From the IMG/VR virus record IMGVR_UViG_3300036985_000358, positions 1-36,792 of that record: a stretch of 36,792 nucleotides of DNA, one strand, 5' to 3'. A program made the translations under genes and the position numbers. This document shows positions 32,678 through 36,792 of the stretch, piece by piece. This DNA is from a virus. The notes under the pieces were generated by a model. That model was given only the letters and a program-made list of their open reading frames with translations, did no database searches and was not told the origin of the DNA. Each line of letters starts with the position of its first letter. The stretch's first letter is position 1.

Positions 32678-33129
32678 GTGATCTGTTTAGCATCGGGCTT
32701 CCGTCCTGTGATGGCGTCAGGCTGGGGAACGCCAGTAACCACCGTCAGGCTGATTCCGCCTTGATGATCCACGGCCGTGCGATCACCGTACTTCTTTGGC
32801 GACCACTTAGCCAGCAGTTTCAGCCGCGTATCTATCTGCGTTCGGCGCCATGCAGCCTGTACTTGGTCGGCTGGTTCAATATCTGACAATTCGACGCATT
32901 CATCGGCAATGGAATCTACACCACTATCGCGCGCGCGCGCGATGCGTTGTGCGAAATTATCATCTTTATCCATCCAATCATAAACCGCTGAGTAAGAAGG
33001 CGCTCCATCTTGCCGACAATACGAACGCAAAGTCTTGCCAGCAGCAAGCCATGCAATAATTGGTTCAAGGTTATACGGCGGTATTGGCAACTTGCCCAAC
33101 GGTCTGCCTACTGGTCTTTTCTTAGCCAT
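32674..33129 (-). CDS. Terminase small subunit
   Basis: This 151-aa protein starts with a basic KKRPVGRPLGK stretch, followed by a helix-turn-helix-like region (CRQDGAPSYSAVYDWMDKDD) and RIARARDSG. The end of the central part reads RLKLLAKWSPKKYGDR, which is common in phage small terminases. It would recognise the packaging site and load the large subunit, whose start overlaps its stop. ATG 33129 is preferred over the TTG at 33132; it overlaps the upstream HTH gene by 8 bases. The coding region contains a (CG)7 run. Confidence 0.85.
   Translation of the reverse strand: MAKKRPVGRPLGKLPIPPYNLEPIIAWLAAGKTLRSYCRQDGAPSYSAVYDWMDKDDNFAQRIARARDSGVDSIADECVELSDIEPADQVQAAWRRTQIDTRLKLLAKWSPKKYGDRTAVDHQGGISLTVVTGVPQPDAITGRKPDAKQIT
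32928..32941. repeat. (CG)7 dinucleotide run within the small terminase gene
   Basis: Seven uninterrupted CG repeats encode an RIARAR stretch of the small terminase subunit. Alternating CG of this length can adopt Z-form DNA and is slippage-prone. In this phage such runs are otherwise absent as far as I can see. Confidence 0.7.
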
Positions 33130-33358
33130 CAATCACCCTATATTCGTGCGGCGCCTGCCCGCGAATCAAGTACTTGCACACCTTTTGAACGGTAGAACGC
33201 CCAATTCCAAGCATTGCGCTGATCTTTCGGTATCCGTATCCGTGTGTTTCATGCATAATTCTGATTTTATCCACTGTTTGCTCTGAGTGTCGAGCGCGCT
33301 GGTGCGTTGCACCAATGCGGTATCCATGCTCGTTTAGTGCCACTTTGATTCTGCTCAT
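33122..33358 (-). CDS. Small helix-turn-helix DNA-binding protein (78 aa)
   Basis: Residues 43-62 form a classical helix-turn-helix (YRKISAMLGIGRSTVQKVCK) within a small basic protein, similar to the DNA-binding part of resolvase or homeodomain-like proteins. It is the first gene after the 246-bp control region and overlaps the small terminase start. It could regulate the late operon, perhaps by binding the dyad repeats upstream, or assist terminase in site recognition. No ribosome-binding site precedes ATG 33358, and the candidate promoter lies very close, so the message could be nearly leaderless. Confidence 0.75.
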   Translation of the reverse strand: MSRIKVALNEHGYRIGATHQRARHSEQTVDKIRIMHETHGYGYRKISAMLGIGRSTVQKVCKYLIRGQAPHEYRVIDG

Positions 33359-33367
33359 GTAAGAAGA

Positions 33368-33396
33368 TGTTACATATTTTCATTACATAATGTCAA
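33368..33396 (-). promoter_or_regulatory. Candidate sigma70-type promoter for the terminase/head operon
   Basis: A perfect TTGACA (-35) lies at 33396-33391 on the minus strand. Seventeen bases later is GTAACA at 33373-33368, a poor -10 (TATGTAACAT overlaps it). Transcription would begin only a few bases before ATG 33358. A second -35-like TTGACC lies upstream at 33431-33426. The weak -10 fits a promoter that needs an activator. Confidence 0.4.
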
Positions 33397-33419
33397 TAGT
33401 TATACATTATCGCATATTT

Positions 33420-33460
33420 TATCGGGGTCAAAACATGAGTATTCCTGCATGTATCGGGGT
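33420..33460. repeat. Pair of TATCGGGGT direct repeats in the control region
   Basis: TATCGGGGT occurs at 33420-33428 and 33452-33460, 32 bp apart (about three helical turns), just upstream of the candidate promoter. The first copy overlaps the TTGACC element. Spacing and position fit regulator-binding sites. No protein can be assigned. Confidence 0.55.
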
Positions 33461-33508
33461 GTATCCACAATTATGCATGGATATTCACTGGACATATGGT
33501 GGACATGT

Positions 33509-33564
33509 ATTCGTGTCGCTGGTGACACTATTGGAACATTGCATTCGTGTTGCTAGTGACACTA
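33509..33564. repeat. Two 22-bp operator-like repeats with internal dyad
   Basis: ATTCGTGTCGCTGGTGACAC plus TA at 33509-33530 recurs at 33543-33564 with two differences. The first copy contains the dyad GTGTC-N6-GACAC; in the second, one arm is altered. The copies are 34 bp apart, and TGGACAT repeats lie next to them (near 33490-33507). This arrangement looks like binding sites for a dimeric regulator, possibly the HTH protein encoded just downstream. The region 33359-33604 otherwise holds no convincing gene. Confidence 0.6.
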
Positions 33565-33604
33565 ATAACAAATTAAACACAAAACAAAAGAAAAACAAAA
33601 GCAA

Positions 33605-34093
33605 TTACTGATCAAACTTGGTCGTCTTGCACTCCCACCAAAAGTGAACCATTGAAGAGCGGCCGTCAAAGTACAGAGGGCAATGATCTGGCGTAAAGAA
33701 CGATTCAGTACTGCAAGCCAGGCAAACGAAGATCAAGTCTTGTGGCCTGTATCCGTAGTTGTAGAGTTGCGACCTGATGCGCGTGAAGTTGCCACCAGTC
33801 AGGCACCCTGAGTCTAGAACGATCAACTTGTGATATGGGTCAAGTTTGTCAGGATGCAACACCACTTCAAACTCGTTCTTGTATGGGATGTCAACAGGTT
33901 CAATTGGCATTGGCTCTCCTGTCTGGGTCAGTCGATGCGCCAGCACCTGGGCGAACAGTCCTGAGTACTCGTAACTTAATTGCAAGATGGCGATTTTCTG
34001 ATCACCGTTAAGCCACTTCGATCTGCGTATCGAGTCAGCAACATTGTCAATCAATTTTAACTCCCAAGCCTGTCCGATTAATAGTGAATCCAT
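33605..34093 (-). CDS. Phosphoribosyltransferase-like protein (162 aa)
   Basis: The key feature is KLIVLDSGCLTGGNFTRI, with LDSGCLTGGN at residues 93-102. It resembles the PRPP-binding loop of type I phosphoribosyltransferases (hydrophobic strand, acidic residue, then TGG), followed by a strand (LIFVCLACSTES) and a terminal VHFWWE like the ends of purine-type enzymes. The first acidic residue pair is reduced to one. ATG 34093 is preferred since GGAG lies 6 bases upstream; ATG 34105 has no such signal. A nucleotide-salvage or modification role is possible, but the catalytic status is uncertain. Confidence 0.6.
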   Translation of the reverse strand: MDSLLIGQAWELKLIDNVADSIRRSKWLNGDQKIAILQLSYEYSGLFAQVLAHRLTQTGEPMPIEPVDIPYKNEFEVVLHPDKLDPYHKLIVLDSGCLTGGNFTRIRSQLYNYGYRPQDLIFVCLACSTESFFTPDHCPLYFDGRSSMVHFWWECKTTKFDQ

Positions 34094-34186
34094 GTCATGC
34101 TCCATTCTGTTAAATGCCCTAGGATCGATTCTTTACTTTGGTAATACCTACAGACCAATTCACGCCACGAACGCCGTGGATTCAAT

Positions 34187-34999
34187 CTAATGCGATTCTG
34201 TGACCACAGGATCAAGATACCGTCCACCGTTCAACCAAGTTTGTGGGTGAGCAATGAACTGTGGCTCCGTTGCTTTCTTGCGACACTCGTCAGCAAACAG
34301 GTTTACTTTCTCGATCATGTATTCGACCGCGTCACCAGCGTCTAGCAGGTCGTGTTCGATAGCCACCAAGTCACATGCTTTGCGGATCAGCGCAAGCGAC
34401 TTCAACTTTCCAACCTTGCGCGGGAAGCATTCCCACACTCGTTCAATCTCGGATGCTGGGATGCTCTTTGCTAACTTTTTCTTCTCACATTCTGGCTCGA
34501 CGGCGGAGCCGTTGAGCGTATGTTTTAATTCTGTAAATTCGCTTTTGCTATCGCTTTGGCTATCGCTATCGCTATCGATGGCATCGTTCTGCAATGCATC
34601 CGCAATGCGTCCGCATTGCATCGGCATTGCATCTGCATTGCGTCCGCATTGCTCAGGATGCCATCTAGCCATAGCGGCAAGACGCGCTAATTCTGACTTC
34701 TTGTCATCCCTGCAAATGGCGTTAATCCTAATTTCTTCGCATCTTATGTTGCGGATCAACCCATCCTCGCACATTTTAAATTTAGGTTTGATCAAATCCC
34801 AATGCTTTGATGTGCCTGGCGCAATGCTGTTTAACACATCTTGGTTGGCGTTTAGACCGCCTCCAGTGTATTGTTCGCACAAAAGATAGAGATACGCCAG
34901 CGCCGCCTCGGCTGGCCACCCTCTAGTTGACCATGCAAACCGTTGAAAGAAGAACGGCATATAGCCCAGCGTCTTGTGTTTGTTGTCTGACAGGCTCAT
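34187..34999 (-). CDS. DUF1376-type phage replication protein
   Basis: The N-terminal domain (YMPFFFQRFAWSTRGWPAEA then ALAYLYLLCEQYTGGGLNAN) is the DUF1376 winged-helix-like region found in phage replication initiators or helicase loaders. The middle is a low-complexity linker (residues about 118-152, coded by tandem DNA repeats). The C-terminus (WECFPRKVGKLKSLALIRKA, TEPQFIAHPQTWLNGGRY) is the common second domain of these proteins. It starts in an ATGA overlap with the HNH gene and has AAGGGG upstream. It probably acts in phage DNA replication start. A role as DnaC-like loader is only inferred. Confidence 0.78.
   Translation of the reverse strand: MSLSDNKHKTLGYMPFFFQRFAWSTRGWPAEAALAYLYLLCEQYTGGGLNANQDVLNSIAPGTSKHWDLIKPKFKMCEDGLIRNIRCEEIRINAICRDDKKSELARLAAMARWHPEQCGRNADAMPMQCGRIADALQNDAIDSDSDSQSDSKSEFTELKHTLNGSAVEPECEKKKLAKSIPASEIERVWECFPRKVGKLKSLALIRKACDLVAIEHDLLDAGDAVEYMIEKVNLFADECRKKATEPQFIAHPQTWLNGGRYLDPVVTESH
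34541..34653. repeat. Tandem short repeats coding the linker of the replication protein
   Basis: On the coding strand, units of GCAATGCNGA type (about 9-12 bases, several copies) are followed by GATAGC hexamers (four copies, with CAAAGC and AAAAGC variants). They encode CGRNADAMPMQCGRIADAL followed by an Asp-Ser-rich stretch. Such repeats expand and contract by slippage, so the linker length probably differs among relatives. Confidence 0.7.
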
Positions 35000-35553
35000 G
35001 ATTGCACCCCTTTAATGTGATTCCAACAACACTTTGCAAAGTATTTGAATTTGCTATTAGGTGTTGAATGCCACGGCAATGATTTAATTGTTGCAACGGC
35101 AAACATAAGTGCGTCTGCTGGTTGCATTTTTTGAATGATACGCCTAACGCCATTCAAATAAGATTTTCGAACAGAATCACAATCGAAACCATATAAAACA
35201 TGAAATATAGACCAACAATCTTCTTCTATTCTATCGACTTGGTTCTGAACAATTTTACTGTATTCAGACAACTGTCTTTCACTTTCTTTTATTCTTTCCG
35301 CTCTTGCCTTTAATGATTCTGGAATTACAGTCAAAGATTTATCTGATTTTCCGCGATTACAATCCATACAAGCAGTAGACAGATTTTCAATTGCACTATT
35401 TCCGCCTTTAGAAACTGGAACAATATGGTCAATTTCTAAAACCACATCAGGTGTTTTCCGTCCACAATAAACACAAGTAAATCCATCACGCTTAAATACA
35501 TTAAAGCGTAATCTTTTTGATACAGGCTCGCGCAATTGCTTTGATATACTCAC
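34996..35553 (-). CDS. HNH endonuclease
   Basis: The N-terminal 70 residues hold a complete HNH domain: RDGFTCVYCGRK (C27, C30), EIDHIVPVSKGG (D42, H43) and TACMDCNRGKSD (C62, C65, N66). The cysteine pairs bind zinc and the histidine region is catalytic. The rest is helical, lysine-rich and unassigned (a possible DNA-recognition part). The start is GTG 35553 with AGGAG upstream. It overlaps the replication gene by four bases. The DNA is visibly AT-richer than its neighbour, as expected of a mobile homing-type nuclease. A packaging-associated or defence role is also possible. Confidence 0.85.
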   Translation of the reverse strand: MSISKQLREPVSKRLRFNVFKRDGFTCVYCGRKTPDVVLEIDHIVPVSKGGNSAIENLSTACMDCNRGKSDKSLTVIPESLKARAERIKESERQLSEYSKIVQNQVDRIEEDCWSIFHVLYGFDCDSVRKSYLNGVRRIIQKMQPADALMFAVATIKSLPWHSTPNSKFKYFAKCCWNHIKGVQS

Positions 35554-35599
35554 GCTATCTCCTCTGCGGGTTCAAGCCGCTAATGGGGTCAGAAACGGC

Positions 35600-35809
35600 T
35601 CAGGGTACACACCTGGGCTGTTTCGCTTTGTAGTTTAACTTGCTGGCCTTCCCACTGCAATAAGTGTCGTCAATCACAATTGGATAGTGCCTAAGACAGC
35701 ACCGCGCTTCGTCTTTAATCCACTTAGGCGTTCCCTTGACGATTAGCAACTTGTACAGGAACTCGCGTGTCATCTTGAGTGCGTTGACTTCTTCGTGTGG
35801 CAATGTCAT
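35600..35809 (-). CDS. BPSL0761-like small phage protein (69 aa)
   Basis: ATG 35809 overlaps the upstream stop (ATGA) and is preceded by GGAG, which decides the start over the ATG at 35824. The product has NALKMTREFLYKLL and WIKDEARCCLRHYP, recalling the BPSL0761 family pattern (TREFL near the start, LLRHYP near the end) known from Burkholderiales and their phages. No function is established for that family. The remaining C-terminus is basic and cysteine-containing. A 46-base gap to the HNH gene contains no feature. Confidence 0.6.
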   Translation of the reverse strand: MTLPHEEVNALKMTREFLYKLLIVKGTPKWIKDEARCCLRHYPIVIDDTYCSGKASKLNYKAKQPRCVP

Positions 35810-36354
35810 TGTTTCTCCATGCAAAATAAGAGGCCTTGGCTTGGTGTTAAATCGGTTTCTTCTTCTATAAAATTTTCATAATGATCTTCTTTGTTTAAAC
35901 CAGAAATAAACTTTTCATTTAAAGTAAAATCAACTTCGTTTTGATGCATTTCAGACGCTGACAATCTAAAATGTCCAACTTTAAGTTCTTTAATTTCTTC
36001 GTATGAATTAAACATAAATCTTACATTTCCGTTGTCTGAAATTGCAACAAGTACATAATCACAAGGTGATATTTTTAGTGTTCTGCCACTCCCCCTGTCA
36101 CCAGACAAAACAAAACAATAATATGGATGCTTACTTTTAGTAATATCCAAACGCATACGGCTTGTCTTTACTTGAACGCCTCTAACAATTCCAGTTTTTT
36201 TAGATGCATACCACACATCAAAAAAACCGCCAGGCTGACCGTCACCAACTTCGTACCCTTTAATTAAATAATAAAGTTTAACAAATTGTTCTCCTATGTT
36301 TCCAATCTTGCCCGAAAACCTAGCATTTGAAATATAAACTTTTTCATCACTCAT
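35806..36354 (-). CDS. PD-(D/E)XK-family endonuclease-like protein
   Basis: The 182-aa protein has GNIGEQFVKLYYLIKGYEV (E22), GGFFDVWYA (D46) and RGVQVKTSR (Q61, K63), the order and spacing of a PD-(D/E)XK nuclease core like that of intron-encoded or archaeal-resolvase-type enzymes. The last acidic residue is replaced by Gln (QVK), as in several active subfamilies. The rest is beta-rich with a negatively charged tail. It is coupled to both neighbours by ATGA overlaps. The DNA is AT-rich compared with the gene upstream. The role may be replication or repair, anti-competitor cutting or homing. Confidence 0.75.
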   Translation of the reverse strand: MSDEKVYISNARFSGKIGNIGEQFVKLYYLIKGYEVGDGQPGGFFDVWYASKKTGIVRGVQVKTSRMRLDITKSKHPYYCFVLSGDRGSGRTLKISPCDYVLVAISDNGNVRFMFNSYEEIKELKVGHFRLSASEMHQNEVDFTLNEKFISGLNKEDHYENFIEEETDLTPSQGLLFCMEKQ

Positions 36355-36665
36355 TTCTTCACCTTCATCGACTCTTCAATCAGACTGCGAACCTCTGCGA
36401 TCCACAGCAAGCGCTCGTCAGGCGATGCGTATGTCTCGCACCGCTCCTGCAATGCCTTGCCGCTAGCCGTGCTGGCGCCAACGGACACGGCGCTTCCTGT
36501 GACGCTGTTGCCTGTCAGCGAACGCATTGCGTCAAAGATCAGTGTGCGCGCCGTGATCGCATCCCTTGACCGCTCTTGCGATGATGATGGATATGCAAAA
36601 CCACGCCGTGCCAATGCAATTTGAACTGCTGCGTTTACTTTTTCAATTGAATACAAACCGCCCAT
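36351..36665 (-). CDS. Hypothetical phage protein (104 aa)
   Basis: It starts at ATG 36665 in a TAATG overlap with the preceding gene and ends in an ATGA overlap with the nuclease gene, so it is part of one coupled transcript. The sequence is soluble and alpha-helical, with Ala/Ser-rich middle (about residues 50-70) and ERLLWIAEVRSLIEES at the end. There are no motifs I recognise. Its context is replication or nuclease genes. Confidence 0.65.
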   Translation of the reverse strand: MGGLYSIEKVNAAVQIALARRGFAYPSSSQERSRDAITARTLIFDAMRSLTGNSVTGSAVSVGASTASGKALQERCETYASPDERLLWIAEVRSLIEESMKVKK

Positions 36666-36792
36666 TATGAAACCTTTAGTACTTTCTGCTTGGAATGGAG
36701 CATTGCAAATGCTAGCGGCTGACCAGCCTCAAGCGTTGCGCGGATCAGTTCCTTGTTGGGAACAACCGTAGTCACGGTAGTGCTGAACGCTT
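36665..36792 (-). CDS. C-terminal end of an unidentified protein, cut by window edge
   Basis: Reading from the right edge gives an open frame of about 41 residues ending NKELIRATLEAGQPLAFAML and then HSKQKVLKVS before TAA at 36667-36665, which overlaps the next ATG (TAATG). The coupling and the absence of internal stops support a real gene. Too little is visible for a functional call. Confidence 0.55.
   Translation of the reverse strand, partial: AFSTTVTTVVPNKELIRATLEAGQPLAFAMLHSKQKVLKVS

Noticed and set aside
33390-33611. 73-codon plus-strand open frame in the control region
   Set aside because: It has no ribosome-binding site, spans the repeats and candidate promoter, lies opposite to surrounding transcription and has an unstructured lysine-rich end. 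The region is better explained as regulatory.
34165-34179. CCACG-N5-CGTGG hairpin in the 93-base gap after the replication gene
   Set aside because: The stem has only five pairs with no T-tract on the minus strand, so it is too weak to call a terminator.
34254-34889. 211-codon plus-strand frame opposite the replication protein
   Set aside because: The minus-strand DUF1376-type protein has clear domain motifs and coupling to its neighbour. The plus frame is Ser/Leu-rich, typical of a shadow frame.

Overview
The window is most of a tailed double-stranded DNA phage genome, and its virion genes look like those of a podovirus with a T7-like layout. The capsid genes resemble the Bordetella phage (Bbp16 to Bbp19) families, and one small gene resembles the BPSL0761 family. 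A betaproteobacterial (Burkholderiales-like) host, perhaps freshwater, is therefore a reasonable inference, but the sequence does not prove it. I see no tRNA, rRNA, CRISPR array, integrase, phage RNA polymerase, DNA polymerase or endolysin. Both ends cut into genes, so part of the genome (probably early and replication genes) lies outside.

Layout. Positions 2-3140 run on the plus strand: small unknown genes, a stem-loop with a GGAA tetraloop, a RusA-type Holliday junction resolvase, a metallophosphoesterase and a small HExxH protein. Everything from 3064 to 36792 runs on the minus strand and is read from right to left. In reading order, 36792-33605 is a nuclease and replication-associated block: an unknown partial gene, a PD-(D/E)XK nuclease, a BPSL0761-like protein, an HNH endonuclease, a DUF1376-type replication protein and a PRTase-like protein. 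A 246-bp intergenic control region with repeats and a candidate promoter follows (33359-33604). Next come a small HTH protein and the small and large terminase subunits, a GNAT acetyltransferase, a small helical protein, the portal, a capsid staple and a small beta protein. The Bbp19-like protein, scaffold, major capsid protein, cement protein and a small head protein follow, ending at a strong intrinsic terminator (25383-25420).

The tail block then follows the T7 order: adaptor (gp11-like), nozzle (gp12-like), and three internal virion proteins in the gp14/gp15/gp16 positions. The last of these is a 2875-residue polyvalent protein carrying an ADP-ribosyltransferase-like domain and a HELMH metallopeptidase motif. 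Three receptor-binding proteins come next: a gp17-like fibre, a beta-helix spike and a YadA-head-like fibre. The first two are each followed by a small paralogous protein. A cluster of overlapping membrane and lipoprotein genes, probably for lysis, ends the block and runs tail-to-tail into the plus-strand genes.

How it works together: terminase and portal package DNA into a head built by the scaffold, capsid, cement and staple proteins. The adaptor and nozzle form the short tail. The internal proteins are presumably ejected into the host, which makes the giant protein a likely carrier of effectors. The most notable signals are that giant protein, an inactivated M23-like domain in its neighbour, a 10-14 bp GGTACCCATA motif placed right after three stop codons at module boundaries, abrupt base-composition switches inside the three fibres and the ART domain, and the repeat-rich control region ahead of the terminase genes.
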